Source: Billgrantia pellis
GTDB lineage: Bacteria; Pseudomonadota; Gammaproteobacteria; Pseudomonadales; Halomonadaceae
Reading direction: 5' to 3'
DNA length: 64,000 nt
Assembly: GCF_008297955.1 (NCBI RefSeq)
Contig: NZ_VTPY01000002.1
Span: 248,001-312,000, forward strand
In this document: positions 10,143 through 19,994 of the stretch, in pieces
Layout: the number at the start of each line of letters is the position of its first letter
Position numbering within the stretch: the first letter of the stretch is position 1
Program-made: the position numbers and the translations under genes
Notes under the pieces: model-generated
The model's database searches: none
Told to the model about the DNA's origin: nothing
What the model saw: the letters and a program-made list of their open reading frames with translations, nothing else

Positions 10143-10175
10143 AAAAAACGCCCGGTTGACGACCTCAACCGGGCG
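10143..10175 (-). terminator. Rho-independent terminator of ppsA
   Basis: On the minus strand an 11-pair stem (arms 10149-10159 and 10165-10175, CGCCCGGTTGA type) is followed by six T (the A run at 10143-10148). It separates ppsA from ggt. Confidence 0.92.
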
Positions 10176-10202
10176 CGATGGCAGGGCGGGATCGACGGGG
10201 CG

Positions 10203-12575
10203 CTAGGCCAGCGTCTCCCCCGCCAGCATGAACCATGTTTCCAGTACCGCATCGGGATTGAGCGATACCGAATCGATGCCCTGTTCCATGAGCCACTTGG
10301 CCAGGTCGGGATGATCCGAAGGCCCCTGCCCGCAGATGCCGACGTACTTGCCCTGCTCTCTGCAAGCCTGTATCGCCATGGCCAGCAGCCGCTTGACCGC
10401 CGGGTTCCGCTCATCGAACAGATGCGCCACGATACCGGAATCACGGTCGAGCCCCAAGGTCAGCTGGGTCAGATCGTTGGAGCCGATCGAGAAGCCATCG
10501 AAATGCTCCAGGAATTCTTTGGCCAACAAGGCATTGGCCGGCAGCTCGCACATCATGATCACCCTGAGCCCGTTGTCGCCCCGCTTGAGCCCATTGGCGG
10601 CCAGCAGGTCGACCACCTCGCGGGCCTCATCGGTCGTGCGCACGAAAGGCACCATGATCTCCACGTTATCGAGTCCCATCTCGTCGCGTACCCGCTTCAG
10701 CGCGCGGCATTCCAGCTCGAAGCACGGGCGGAAGGCATCGGAGATATAGCGCGAGGCACCGCGGAAACCGAGCATGGGGTTCTCCTCACCCGGCTCGTAC
10801 TGCTTGCCGCCGATCAGGTTCTCGTACTCGTTCGACTTGAAGTCGGAAAGACGCACGATCACCCTCTGCGGATAGAAGGCGGCCGCCAGGGTCGAGATTC
10901 CCTCGACCAGCTTGTCGACATAGAAGCTGACCGGATCGGCGTAGCCGGCGGTGCGCAGATTGATGGTCTGCTGTAGTTCCAGCGGCAGCGTGTCGTACTC
11001 GAGCAGTGCCTTGGGGTGCACTCCGATCATACGGTTGATAATGAATTCCAGGCGTGCCAGGCCTACGCCGGCATGGGGCAGCCCGGCGAAGCTGAAGGCG
11101 CGATCCGGGTTGCCGACGTTCATCATGATCTTGAAGGGGATGTCGGGCATCGAGTCGACGCTGGTGACGCGACGATCGTAATCCAGCAGCCCTTCGTAGA
11201 CGTGGCCGGTATCGCCTTCGGCACACGAGACGGTCACGTCGCGACCTTCCTCGAGTATCTCGGTGGCATCGCCACAGCCCACCACGGCGGGAATGCCCAG
11301 CTCACGGGCGATGATCGCCGCATGACAGGTCCGCCCACCGCGGTTGGTGACGATCGCCGAGGCACGTTTCATGATCGGTTCCCAGTCAGGATCGGTCATG
11401 TCGGTAACGAGGACATCGCCGGGCTTGACCTTGTCCATCTCCTCCGGCGTGAAGACGATCCTCACCGCACCGCGGCCGATGCGCTGGCCGATGGCACGCC
11501 CCGACACCAGGGTGCGCCCCTTCTCCTTGAGATGGAAGCGTTCGAGCTTGCCGCCCTCGAGCTGGGATACCACCGTCTCGGGGCGTGCCTGGACGATGTA
11601 GAGTTCGCCATCGTCGCCATCCAGCGCCCACTCGATGTCCATCGGACGACCATAGTGCGTCTCGATGGTGACCGCCTGACGCGCCAGCGCCATGACCTGT
11701 TCGTCGTTGATGCAGAAGCGGGCGCGGTCCTTGAGCGGTACGTCGACGGTATCCACCGACTTGCCGGCACTGGCATCACCGCTGTAGACCATCTTGATCA
11801 GCTTGGAACCGAGATTGCGACGCAGCACGGCAGGCCGTCCGGCCGCCAGGGTGGGCTTGTGTACATAGAACTCATCGGGATTGACCGACCCCTGCACCAC
11901 CGTCTCGCCCAATCCCCAGGAAGCCGTGACGAATACCGCATCGCGATACCCGGATTCGGTATCGAGGGTGAACAACACCCCCGAAGCGCCGGTTTCGGAA
12001 CGAACCATCTTTTGGATGCCGGCCGACAGCGCCACGTTCTCGTGGGCATAGCCCCGATGTACGCGGTAGGAGATCGCGCGGTCATTGAACAGCGAGGCAA
12101 AGACTTCGTGCACGGCGCGCTTGACGTTATCGAAGCCTTCGATGTTGAGGAAGGTCTCCTGTTGCCCGGCGAAGGAGGCGTCAGGCAAATCTTCTGCCGT
12201 GGCCGAGCTGCGCACCGCCACCTTGAGGTTGGGATGACGGCTGGCGAGCCTGTCATAGGCGGTGCGCAGGTGCTCCTCGAAGGTGGGCGGCAGCGGCGTG
12301 TCGATCACCCATTGACGAATCTCCGCGCCGACGCGCGCAAGCTCTGCGACATCGTCCACGTCGAGCCGAGTCAGCGCCTGATTGATGCGCTCGTTGAGCC
12401 CTTCATGGGCGAGGAATTCCCGGTAGGCGTGGGCCGTGGTAGCAAAGCCGCCGGGCACGGTGACCCCGGCTCCCGAGAGGTTGGAGATCATCTCGCCGAG
12501 CGAAGCGTTCTTGCCGCCCACTCGGTCAACGTCGCTCATACCGAGCTGATCGAACCACAGGATGTAGTCTTCCAC
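10203..12575 (-). CDS. ppsA: Phosphoenolpyruvate synthase
   Basis: PpsA makes PEP from pyruvate and ATP, releasing AMP and phosphate, and starts gluconeogenesis. The 790-residue protein has an N-terminal ATP-grasp domain ([10 protein letters not shown] at about 21-30, later [12 protein letters not shown]), a central phosphohistidine swivel domain with GGRTCHAAI (catalytic His near 419), and a C-terminal PEP/pyruvate TIM-barrel ending in [12 protein letters not shown]. The GTG start at 12575 (complement) has AAGGGGG upstream. It is divergent from ppsR, which controls it by reversible phosphorylation of the threonine beside the catalytic histidine; that threonine is present in GGRTCH. Confidence 0.98.
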   Translation of the reverse strand: MEDYILWFDQLGMSDVDRVGGKNASLGEMISNLSGAGVTVPGGFATTAHAYREFLAHEGLNERINQALTRLDVDDVAELARVGAEIRQWVIDTPLPPTFEEHLRTAYDRLASRHPNLKVAVRSSATAEDLPDASFAGQQETFLNIEGFDNVKRAVHEVFASLFNDRAISYRVHRGYAHENVALSAGIQKMVRSETGASGVLFTLDTESGYRDAVFVTASWGLGETVVQGSVNPDEFYVHKPTLAAGRPAVLRRNLGSKLIKMVYSGDASAGKSVDTVDVPLKDRARFCINDEQVMALARQAVTIETHYGRPMDIEWALDGDDGELYIVQARPETVVSQLEGGKLERFHLKEKGRTLVSGRAIGQRIGRGAVRIVFTPEEMDKVKPGDVLVTDMTDPDWEPIMKRASAIVTNRGGRTCHAAIIARELGIPAVVGCGDATEILEEGRDVTVSCAEGDTGHVYEGLLDYDRRVTSVDSMPDIPFKIMMNVGNPDRAFSFAGLPHAGVGLARLEFIINRMIGVHPKALLEYDTLPLELQQTINLRTAGYADPVSFYVDKLVEGISTLAAAFYPQRVIVRLSDFKSNEYENLIGGKQYEPGEENPMLGFRGASRYISDAFRPCFELECRALKRVRDEMGLDNVEIMVPFVRTTDEAREVVDLLAANGLKRGDNGLRVIMMCELPANALLAKEFLEHFDGFSIGSNDLTQLTLGLDRDSGIVAHLFDERNPAVKRLLAMAIQACREQGKYVGICGQGPSDHPDLAKWLMEQGIDSVSLNPDAVLETWFMLAGETLA

Positions 12576-12863
12576 GTAACCCCCTTGATCTTCGATGCCT
12601 GTTTTCCGGCCGCTGACGTGGCGTCGCGACGCAAAAGGTCAGGTTTCGGGACAATCACACGATGCTGCCCACCTTAACCGTAAGCGGCGATATTCGCCAT
12701 TGGTCTAACATCGAAGTCACTGAAGGTTTTTTACAACATTGCCTCTTTTTACCGAGTTTCTGTAGTTGCAAGCCTGGTTTCGTGGCAAAAAAGGCACGTC
12801 TTGCCCCACAGGACGCCACGCTCGACAATGTCCCCTGACCCTTTGAACGGAAACCGCGCCGCC

Positions 12864-13697
12864 ATGCCCCGCACCGCTTTCTTCATCTCCGATGGTACCG
12901 GCATCACCGCTGAGAGCCTTGGCCGCAGCCTACTTGCCCAGTTCGAGAACGTCGAGCTGCGCATGCTCACCAAGCCCTATATCGATACCCTGGACAAGGC
13001 CCGCACGCTGGTTGATATCATCGAATCCACCGCCGTGCGCGACGGCGAGCAACCGATCATCATCGATACCATCGTCGACGAAGGTATCCGCGAGGTCATA
13101 CGCGGCGCGCTGGGATTCAAGATCGACATTTTCTCGACCTTCCTCAAGCCGCTGGAACAGGAACTCGGCACACACTCCAGCTACAGCGTGGGCCGCACCC
13201 ACTCCATCGGCAGGGACGAGGTCTACATGGATCGCATCCATTCGGTTCACTTCGCCCTCGACAATGACGACGGTGCGCGCACCCACCAATACGATCAGGC
13301 CGACGTGATCCTGATCGGGGTATCGCGCTGCGGTAAAACGCCGACGTCGCTCTACCTCGCCCTGCAGTTCGGCATTCGCGCCGCCAATTACCCACTCACC
13401 GAGGACGACCTCGACGAAAATGGCATGCTCAAGCTGCCAAGGGCATTGGCTCAGCATCGCCACAAGCTGTTCGGCCTGACCATCGACCCGCGCCGGCTCG
13501 CCGCGATTCGTCACGAACGTCGCCCCAACAGCCGCTACAGCTCACTGGATCAGTGTACTCAGGAAGTCGAGCAGGCCGAAGGGCTGTACCGCCAGATGCA
13601 TATTCCCTACATCGACACCACGCGCTTCTCGATCGAGGAGATCTCCACCCGCATGATTGCCGAGACGGGACTGACACGACGCTTCTCGCCGCGCTGA
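12864..13697 (+). CDS. ppsR: PEP synthase kinase/pyrophosphorylase regulatory protein
   Basis: A member of the former DUF299 family, which inactivates PEP synthase by ADP-dependent phosphorylation and reactivates it by phosphate-dependent dephosphorylation. The start [17 protein letters not shown] at 12864 gives 277 residues, the same as E. coli PpsR; upstream in-frame starts at 12801 (TTG) and 12828 (ATG) would add unconserved residues, though the ribosome-binding site for 12864 is weak. The P-loop GVSRCGKT lies near residues 151-158. Divergence from ppsA across about 290 bases matches the usual arrangement. It is convergent with the CoA-transferase gene. Confidence 0.95.
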   Translation: MPRTAFFISDGTGITAESLGRSLLAQFENVELRMLTKPYIDTLDKARTLVDIIESTAVRDGEQPIIIDTIVDEGIREVIRGALGFKIDIFSTFLKPLEQELGTHSSYSVGRTHSIGRDEVYMDRIHSVHFALDNDDGARTHQYDQADVILIGVSRCGKTPTSLYLALQFGIRAANYPLTEDDLDENGMLKLPRALAQHRHKLFGLTIDPRRLAAIRHERRPNSRYSSLDQCTQEVEQAEGLYRQMHIPYIDTTRFSIEEISTRMIAETGLTRRFSPR

Positions 13698-13747
13698 AGC
13701 GAGCATCGGAATTCCAGACTTATGCCGGGCTCGATACGAAAAGGGGC

Positions 13748-14953
13748 CTAGCGTACGATGCCCTCGCGTCGCAGCCGCTCGATATCTTCCTCGGTCAGCC
13801 CCATCTCGGCCAGGATCGTATCGCTGTCCTGGCCCAGCCGGGGCGGCGCCACCTCGCTGACGGCGGGCTCGCCATCGAAGCGCAGCGGACAGGCGACCTG
13901 GGGCACCTCGAGGTCGCCGCGCTTGAGCGAACGCCGCATGCCGCGGTATCTCACTTGAGGGTCGTCGAACACTTCGGGAATGGTGTTGATCGGCCCCGCC
14001 GGGATGCCACGCGCCTCCAGCTCCGCCAACCATTCATCACGACTACGACCGAGCAGCAGCGCCTGGATACGCGGCACCAGGTCGTCCCGATTGCCCACCC
14101 GGGCGGCGTTGGTGGCATAGGCCGGATCGTCGGCCCACTCGGCATGGCCCAGCAGCTCCGCCAGGCGAGCGAACTGACCATCATTGCCCACAGTCAGCAC
14201 CAGATGGCCGTCGGCGCAGGCAAAGGCCTGGTAAGGCACGATGTTGGGGTGGGCATTGCCGTGGCGTTCGGGCGATACGCCACTGACCAGGGCGTTGAGC
14301 GCCTGGTTGGCCAGCGCTGCCACCTGCACGTCGAGCAGCGCCACGTCTACGTACCGCCCTTCCCCGGTGCGCGCGCGCTCGTGCAGTGCCGCAAGCACGC
14401 CGATGGTGGCGTAGAGCCCGGTCATCACGTCGGTTATCGCCACGCCGGTCTTCATCGGCATGCCATCGGGCTCGCCGCCGATGCTCATCAGCCCGCCCAT
14501 GGCTTGGATCATGAAGTCGTAGCCGGCGCGATGCGCATAGGGGCCATCCTGGCCGAAGCCGGTGATGGAGCAGCCGATCAGCCGCGGATTGAGCGTCTTC
14601 AGACCGGCGTAATCGAGGCCATACTTGGCCAGACCGCCGACCTTGAAGTTCTCCAGCAAGATATCGGCACCTTCGGCGAGCTGGCGAACCAGCGCCTGCC
14701 CGCGTTCGCTTGCGATATCGACGGCCAGCGACTGCTTGCCGCGATTGGCGCACAGGTAGTAGGCCGCCACGCGTTCGATATCGTCGTCAGCGGCCAGCCA
14801 CGGCGGCCCCCAGCCGCGGGTGTCGTCACCGCGTTCAGGGTGCTCGATCTTGATCACTCGCGCCCCGAGATCGGCGAGCAGCTGACCGGCCCAAGGTCCG
14901 GCCAGCACTCGCGACATGTCGAGCACCGTGATGCCTTCCAACGGTCGGCTCAT
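13748..14953 (-). CDS. CaiB/BaiF-family CoA-transferase, probably succinyl-CoA:glutarate type
   Basis: A 401-residue class III CoA-transferase. It begins MSRPLEGITVLDMSRVLAGPWAG, has the CoA-binding region IKIEHPERGDDTRGWGPP, and carries the likely catalytic aspartate in GYDFMIQAMGG (Asp146), followed by MSIGGEPDG. The start at 14953 (complement) has AAGGAA upstream. These enzymes move CoA between carboxylates and acyl-CoAs. The gene follows glutaryl-CoA dehydrogenase on the same strand after 172 bases. That pairing suggests it forms glutaryl-CoA from glutarate, as the SUGCT-type enzymes do; substrate assignment is inference from the neighbour. Confidence 0.85.
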   Translation of the reverse strand: MSRPLEGITVLDMSRVLAGPWAGQLLADLGARVIKIEHPERGDDTRGWGPPWLAADDDIERVAAYYLCANRGKQSLAVDIASERGQALVRQLAEGADILLENFKVGGLAKYGLDYAGLKTLNPRLIGCSITGFGQDGPYAHRAGYDFMIQAMGGLMSIGGEPDGMPMKTGVAITDVMTGLYATIGVLAALHERARTGEGRYVDVALLDVQVAALANQALNALVSGVSPERHGNAHPNIVPYQAFACADGHLVLTVGNDGQFARLAELLGHAEWADDPAYATNAARVGNRDDLVPRIQALLLGRSRDEWLAELEARGIPAGPINTIPEVFDDPQVRYRGMRRSLKRGDLEVPQVACPLRFDGEPAVSEVAPPRLGQDSDTILAEMGLTEEDIERLRREGIVR

Positions 14954-15125
14954 CTTGATTCCTTCCACACTGGTCGCTGCGGCGGACAAGCCCCGAAGTG
15001 TCGGACCCTCGAGGGACGCCGTGAAGGCTTCCCGGTACGCTACCGACGCCATCCCTGGCGTTGGGTCTCCTCTTCGGCTTGCCCCCGCCGCTTCTCGTTA
15101 GAGGTAGCGTTTGGACCTTAGTGAA

Positions 15126-16307
15126 TCAGTTGGCGAAAGCCTGGAGCCCGGTCTGCGCACGGCCCAGAATCAGCGCATGCACATCGTGGGTGCCTTCGTA
15201 GGTGTTCACCGCCTCGAGGTTCATCACGTGGCGAATCACGTGGTACTCGTCAGCAATGCCGTTACCACCGTGCATGTCACGCGCGACGCGAGCGATATCC
15301 AGCGCCTTGCCGCAGTTGTTGCGCTTGATCAACGAGATGGCCTCCGGCACCAGTTGGCCGGCGTCGATCATGCGGCCAACCCGCAGCGCGGCCTGCAACC
15401 CCAGAGCGATTTCAGTCTGCATGTCGGCAAGCTTCTTCTGGATCAGTTGGTTGGCGGCCAACGGACGGCCGAATTGTTTGCGATCCAGGGTGTACTGCCG
15501 AGCGGCGTGCCAGCACGCCTCGGCGGCGCCCATGCTGCCCCAGGCGATGCCGTAGCGGGCACGGTTGAGGCACGAGAACGGCCCCTTGAGACCGGTGACA
15601 CCCGGCAGGCGCTGCTCGTCGGAGACCTCCACGTCTTGCATGGCGATCTGACCGGTGATCGAGGCGCGCAGGCTGAACTTGCCCTCGATCTTGGGCGCCG
15701 TAAGCCCCGGCATACCCTTCTCGAGGATGAAACCGTTGACCACGCCCTCCTCGTCCCGGGCCCAGATCACGAAGACGTCGGCGATCGGCGAATTGGTGAT
15801 CCAGGTTTTGGTGCCGTTGAGACGCCAGCCATTCTCGGTACGTACGGCACGAGTGGACATGTTGCCCGGGTCGGAGCCATGGTCGGGCTCGGTGAGACCG
15901 AAGCAACCCACCCACTCCCCGGTGGCGAGCTTGGGCAGGTATTTCTCGCGCTGGGCGTCGTTGCCGAAGGCATGAATCGGATACATCACCAGGCTCGATT
16001 GCACGCTCATGGCGCTGCGATAGCCGGAATCGACCCGCTCCACCTCACGGGCGATCAGCCCGTAGCTGACGTAGTTCATGCCGGCGCAACCATAACCGTC
16101 GAGGGTGGCACCGAGCAGGCCCAGTTCCCCCATTTCGTTCATGATCTCGCGGTCGAAACGCTCGTGGCGGTTGGCCTCGAGCACTCGCGGCATCAGCTTG
16201 TCCTGACAGTAGTCGTGGGCGGTCTGGTGGACCATGCGCTCGTCTTCATCGAGCTGGTCGATCAGGCGAAACGGGTCTTCCCAAGTGATGGGGGTGATCT
16301 GGCTCAT
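15126..16307 (-). CDS. gcdH: Glutaryl-CoA dehydrogenase
   Basis: A 393-residue flavin enzyme that oxidises and decarboxylates glutaryl-CoA to crotonyl-CoA in lysine and glutarate breakdown. It has acyl-CoA dehydrogenase motifs [16 protein letters not shown] and [15 protein letters not shown], and the catalytic glutamate in [13 protein letters not shown] (about Glu371), a signature close to known GcdH proteins. The start at 16307 (complement) has GGAGAG upstream. A 23-base dyad at 16327-16349 lies just before the gene and could be an operator. No LysR-type gcdR gene is adjacent. Confidence 0.94.
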   Translation of the reverse strand: MSQITPITWEDPFRLIDQLDEDERMVHQTAHDYCQDKLMPRVLEANRHERFDREIMNEMGELGLLGATLDGYGCAGMNYVSYGLIAREVERVDSGYRSAMSVQSSLVMYPIHAFGNDAQREKYLPKLATGEWVGCFGLTEPDHGSDPGNMSTRAVRTENGWRLNGTKTWITNSPIADVFVIWARDEEGVVNGFILEKGMPGLTAPKIEGKFSLRASITGQIAMQDVEVSDEQRLPGVTGLKGPFSCLNRARYGIAWGSMGAAEACWHAARQYTLDRKQFGRPLAANQLIQKKLADMQTEIALGLQAALRVGRMIDAGQLVPEAISLIKRNNCGKALDIARVARDMHGGNGIADEYHVIRHVMNLEAVNTYEGTHDVHALILGRAQTGLQAFAN

Positions 16308-16326
16308 GGTGGCTCTCCTGATAATT

Positions 16327-16349
16327 TCTACATTTTTAGCGAATGTAGA
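16327..16349. promoter_or_regulatory. Inverted repeat upstream of gcdH, candidate operator
   Basis: TCTACATT (16327-16334) and AATGTAGA (16342-16349) are perfect eight-base arms around seven bases. It lies 20 bases upstream of the gcdH start in AT-rich sequence, suiting a dimeric regulator site. No T run marks it as a terminator. Confidence 0.5.
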
Positions 16350-16398
16350 CCAACCTTGCCCCGATGCCAACCCCTCATGAACGTTTTCTCTACACGCA

Positions 16399-17802
16399 TT
16401 ATCGGCCCGGGGCCGGCCCATCCTGCCTGCGGCGCCTTGCGTTCAGGCGTTGGCGCAAGGTGTGCCAGGCCACTAACCCGACCATCAGGTTGGCCATGAA
16501 CAAGCCGACGAAGATGCCCTCGGCTCCGCCAGTGCGACTGCCCAGCCAGGCCAGGGGGACGCTGAGTGCGAACAGTCGAATCATGGACAACCGCATGGCT
16601 CGGGCGGGTTCGTGCAATGCGTTCAACGACGACACGGCAAGGATCACCACTCCCTGGGCCCCAAGGCCAAGCGGCACCCACCACAGGAAAGCGCGCAGTA
16701 CGCCGCTCATGGCCTCTCCCTCCGTATAGCCTGCCACCAGCCAGGGAGCGAGCCCTTGCAATAGCAACCAGATCGCGAGCTGCCACACCAGGACGAACAG
16801 AAAACAGCCGAAGATGGCCCGTCGCACCCGCTCATGCTGACCGGCACCTACGTTCTGGCTGACCAGCGGCGGTAGCGTCATCGACAACGCCAGCACGCCG
16901 ATCTGGGCGATGGCCTCGATGCGCGTGCCCACTCCGTAACCGGCCACCGCCTGATGGCCGTGGCCAGCGACGATGCGTGTCACCAGCGCCAGCGCCAGCG
17001 GTGTGAAGACGCTGGTGATCGCCGCAGGCACGGCGATACGCGCCAGCTCGCGCCAGGAGGCGAACAGACCGGCCGGCGTCAGTCCTCGGACATCGAGGCA
17101 TTCGCGCAACTCACGCTGCCAGAACAGCGCCGCGCCCATCGCGCTCCAGCTCAGCACGGTAGCGAGCGCCGCTCCACGCACACCGAGCGCGGGGAGAGGT
17201 CCGGCACCAAAGATCAACAGCCAATCGAGCAAGCCGTTGAGCAGAGCCGCCAGCGCCATCATCAGCCCGGGAATGAGCGTATTGCCCTGCGCACGCAACA
17301 CGCTGTTGAGCACGCGCGGCACGATGACCGACGCCGCTCCCAGGTACCAGATGTCCATATAATCGTCTACATGCGGCATTAGCGCGGCATCCGCACCCAG
17401 CAGCCGGAACAGCGGGTCCAGAGTCGCCAGTCCCACTGCGCTCAGCACCATCCCCAAGAGCAGCGCCAGCAGCGCAGCGTCAGTGGCGCGCCGTCGCACG
17501 GTATCGATACTGCCCTGCCCCAGCCGCTTTGCCACCACCGCCGAGGTGCCGATGCCCATACCGATCGCCATACTGATCACTGCGAACACCACCGGGAAGG
17601 TGAACGATACCGCCGCCAGCGGCTCGGCCCCCAACTGAGCGATGAACCAGGTGTCGACCAGGTTGAAACTCATCATGGCGACCATGCCGCCGACCACGGG
17701 CAGACTCTTGCGCAACAGGGTCAGGGCGATGGGACCGTCGAGCAGTTCGCGGCGGATGGGCCGTCGCGAACCGGCTTCAGCGGTGGAAGGAGGCGTGGAC
17801 AT
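16399..17802 (-). CDS. MATE-family efflux transporter
   Basis: A 467-residue inner-membrane protein with twelve hydrophobic segments in two similar halves. MATE features are visible: [22 protein letters not shown] near the start, [17 protein letters not shown], and [22 protein letters not shown] at the start of the second half. Such proteins export cationic or aromatic compounds using sodium or proton gradients; the substrate cannot be read from sequence. GAGG stands before the ATG at 17802 (complement). It starts 14 bases after the terminator of the valine operon, so its promoter must overlap that hairpin or lie within the upstream operon. Confidence 0.92.
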   Translation of the reverse strand: MSTPPSTAEAGSRRPIRRELLDGPIALTLLRKSLPVVGGMVAMMSFNLVDTWFIAQLGAEPLAAVSFTFPVVFAVISMAIGMGIGTSAVVAKRLGQGSIDTVRRRATDAALLALLLGMVLSAVGLATLDPLFRLLGADAALMPHVDDYMDIWYLGAASVIVPRVLNSVLRAQGNTLIPGLMMALAALLNGLLDWLLIFGAGPLPALGVRGAALATVLSWSAMGAALFWQRELRECLDVRGLTPAGLFASWRELARIAVPAAITSVFTPLALALVTRIVAGHGHQAVAGYGVGTRIEAIAQIGVLALSMTLPPLVSQNVGAGQHERVRRAIFGCFLFVLVWQLAIWLLLQGLAPWLVAGYTEGEAMSGVLRAFLWWVPLGLGAQGVVILAVSSLNALHEPARAMRLSMIRLFALSVPLAWLGSRTGGAEGIFVGLFMANLMVGLVAWHTLRQRLNARRRRQDGPAPGR

Positions 17803-17815
17803 GGGACCTCGAAAC

Positions 17816-17847
17816 GCGAAACGGGCACCCGATTGTGCCCGTTTCGC
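17816..17847 (-). terminator. Hairpin terminator of the valine-degradation operon
   Basis: A perfect 13-pair stem (17816-17828 with 17835-17847, GCGAAACGGGCAC type) around a six-base loop lies 22 bases after mmsB. The trailing minus-strand sequence is only mildly T-rich. Confidence 0.75.
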
Positions 17848-17868
17848 GACGACCTGCCAAAAGCGGGG

Positions 17869-18771
17869 TCAGGACTCCTCACCGGCACGATACAGCTTCT
17901 GGATGCTGGAGAAGTCCAGCCCGCCGTTGCCCTGGGCCGAGTGCAGGGCAAAGAGGTTGCGCGCCTGTGACCCCATGGGCACCGTGGCCTTGCAGCCCAA
18001 GGCCAGCTCCCAAGCCAGCCCCAGGTCCTTGGCCATCAGGTCGGTCAGGAACCCCCCCTGATAATCGCGCGAGGCGGCGGCCCCCTCCATCACCCCGGGC
18101 CACGGGTTGTAGACGTTGAGCGCCCAGTTGCCACCGCTGCTCTGCTTCATGATCTCCGAGAGCACCGCCGGGTCGAGCCCGTTCTTGACACCTAGCGCCA
18201 GGGCCTCGGCGGTACCGCTCATGAGGATGCCCAGCAGCATGTTGTTGCAGATCTTGGCAACCTGACCGGCACCGATGCCGCCGGCGTGGAAGATGTTCTT
18301 GCCCATTGCCTCGAGTACCGGCCGGGCCTGTTCGAAGCCGGTCTCGCTGCCGCCGACGATGAAGGTCAGGGTACCGGCTTGCGCACCGCCCACCCCGCCG
18401 GAAACCGGGGCATCGAGATAGGTCAGGCCGCATGCCTCGGCCGCGCCTCCCACGGTGCGAGCATCCTCAGGCGAGATGGTCGAGGCATCGATAATCAAGG
18501 GTTTTCCGTCCAGCGCCTCGAACAGACCGGGAGAACCCTCGCGGCCGAGATAGAGGCGACGTACGTGCTGGCCCGCCGGCAGCATGGAGATGACGACCTC
18601 CGCTCCGTTGACGGCGCTCTGCGCACTGGCACAGGCGAGGGCTCCCGATTCCTCGAGACGCTTCATGGCGGAGTCGACCAGATCGAAGACGCTGACCTCG
18701 TGACCGGCCTTGACCAGATTGATGGCCATCGGGGCGCCCATATTGCCCAGGCCAATGAAGGCGATTTTCAT
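17869..18771 (-). CDS. mmsB: 3-hydroxyisobutyrate dehydrogenase
   Basis: MmsB oxidises 3-hydroxyisobutyrate to methylmalonate semialdehyde with NAD in valine breakdown. The 300-residue protein starts MKIAFIGLGNMGAPMA, which contains the Rossmann GxGxxG turn, then has the substrate motif DAPVSGGVGGAQAGTL (120-135) and the catalytic lysine in GQVAKICNN (Lys173). It is the last gene of a three-gene operon and is followed by a terminator. The next enzyme, methylmalonate semialdehyde dehydrogenase (mmsA), is not in the window. Confidence 0.95.
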   Translation of the reverse strand: MKIAFIGLGNMGAPMAINLVKAGHEVSVFDLVDSAMKRLEESGALACASAQSAVNGAEVVISMLPAGQHVRRLYLGREGSPGLFEALDGKPLIIDASTISPEDARTVGGAAEACGLTYLDAPVSGGVGGAQAGTLTFIVGGSETGFEQARPVLEAMGKNIFHAGGIGAGQVAKICNNMLLGILMSGTAEALALGVKNGLDPAVLSEIMKQSSGGNWALNVYNPWPGVMEGAAASRDYQGGFLTDLMAKDLGLAWELALGCKATVPMGSQARNLFALHSAQGNGGLDFSSIQKLYRAGEES

Positions 18772-18826
18772 GCAAGCTGCTCCTGATTGTCGTTATCGAG
18801 ATAGGCTGTTGCGTTCCCGTTCAGCG

Positions 18827-19975
18827 TCACCGTTGGCTGACGCCGAGGTCGCGCAGTGGGTGCGCTTCCTCGCTCCATAGCGATGCCAACATGTCTCGCA
18901 GCCTCCCCTCGTCGACGCTGTCGACATCGGCATGCTGCCAGCGGGGGGACTTGTCCTTGTCGATCAGCAGGGCTCGCACGCCTTCCGCGATATCGCCGTG
19001 TCGGCAGCACTGCACCGAGAGATTAAGTTCGTCGCGGAAGGCATCGGCCAGGCTGGTGTGCCGGTGACGCTCCAGCATGCGCCACACCAAGTGGGCGCTC
19101 AGCGGACTGCCGGCCTCGAGGCGAGCACGGTTGGCGGCTAGCCAGGCATCGCCATGCTCATCGGCCAGGATCCGCTTGACGGCGGTCGGCGCATCGACCT
19201 GGCCGACCAATGCCTGCAGGTGATCGAGATGAGGCCGGACCTGCGGCTCGGGGGCCTGGTCGCGCCGCTCCATTGTATCGATAGCCTGCTGCACGGCGGC
19301 TTGCAGTTCGCGTGGGCTGCGCGCGCCATAGTCAGCCGCGGCCAGTGCGTCGAGCAACGCATCGCGTCGCTCGCGAGGCACGAAATGGTCGGCCATGCCC
19401 AGGTCGAGCGCATCGCGGGCGTTGAGCTGAGCGCCGGTCAGGCCCAGATAGGCACCGACCCCGGGCGGCATGCGATTGAGAAACCAGCTGGCCCCGATGT
19501 CGGGATACAGGCCGATGGTGATCTCGGGCATCGCGATCCGGCTGGTCTCGGTGACCAGGCGACGGGAGGCTCCTGCCATCAGCCCCAGACCGCCGCCCAT
19601 GACGATCCCATCGCCCCATACCACAATCGGCTTGGGATAGGCATGGATGCGATAATCGAGCCGATACTCGGTGGTGAAGTAGGTTTCGGCGAAGAGGCTG
19701 TCGCGTCCGTAGCCGCGATTGTCGCCCTCCTCGGTCATGGAGCGGTAAAGTGCCACGACGTCACCGCCGGCGCAAAACGCTTTGTCGCCCGCGCCTTCCA
19801 GCCACACCGCGACGATGCTGCGATCCGCCGCCCAGGCCTCGAGCTTGGCGTCCAGCTGTCTGGCCATGTCCAGCGTCAGCGCATTGAGCGATTTGGGCGA
19901 GTTGAGGGTCGCAACGCCGATGAGCGCCCCGTCGTGGGTAGGCCGTTCATCGAAGATGACCGCAAGATCCGTCAT
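18827..19975 (-). CDS. 3-hydroxyisobutyryl-CoA hydrolase (enoyl-CoA hydratase/isomerase family)
   Basis: A 382-residue crotonase-fold protein. Its HIBCH-type features are AFCAGGDVVALY, VVWGDGIVMGGGLGLM, and the catalytic-glutamate segment MPEITIGLYPDIGASWFL. Its length, about 100 residues longer than a simple enoyl-CoA hydratase, also fits the hydrolase. It should release 3-hydroxyisobutyrate from its CoA ester and so feed mmsB. The start at 19975 (complement) has AGGAG upstream; 14 further upstream codons are unconserved. Gaps of about 20 and 55 bases to its neighbours indicate an operon. Confidence 0.9.
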   Translation of the reverse strand: MTDLAVIFDERPTHDGALIGVATLNSPKSLNALTLDMARQLDAKLEAWAADRSIVAVWLEGAGDKAFCAGGDVVALYRSMTEEGDNRGYGRDSLFAETYFTTEYRLDYRIHAYPKPIVVWGDGIVMGGGLGLMAGASRRLVTETSRIAMPEITIGLYPDIGASWFLNRMPPGVGAYLGLTGAQLNARDALDLGMADHFVPRERRDALLDALAAADYGARSPRELQAAVQQAIDTMERRDQAPEPQVRPHLDHLQALVGQVDAPTAVKRILADEHGDAWLAANRARLEAGSPLSAHLVWRMLERHRHTSLADAFRDELNLSVQCCRHGDIAEGVRALLIDKDKSPRWQHADVDSVDEGRLRDMLASLWSEEAHPLRDLGVSQR

Positions 19976-19994
19976 GCCTGGTTCTCCTGGTATT

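Noticed and set aside
8264-10444. 726-codon version of ggt
   Set aside because: The first 117 codons overlap ppsA and its terminator; the signal peptide starts at 10093.
11016-12677. 553-codon plus-strand frame opposite ppsA
   Set aside because: GC-rich third positions of ppsA keep the opposite strand open; the sense strand encodes a clear PEP synthase.
15111-16499. 462-codon plus-strand frame opposite gcdH
   Set aside because: Shadow of the glutaryl-CoA dehydrogenase gene with repetitive Gly/Ala/His composition and no recognisable domain.
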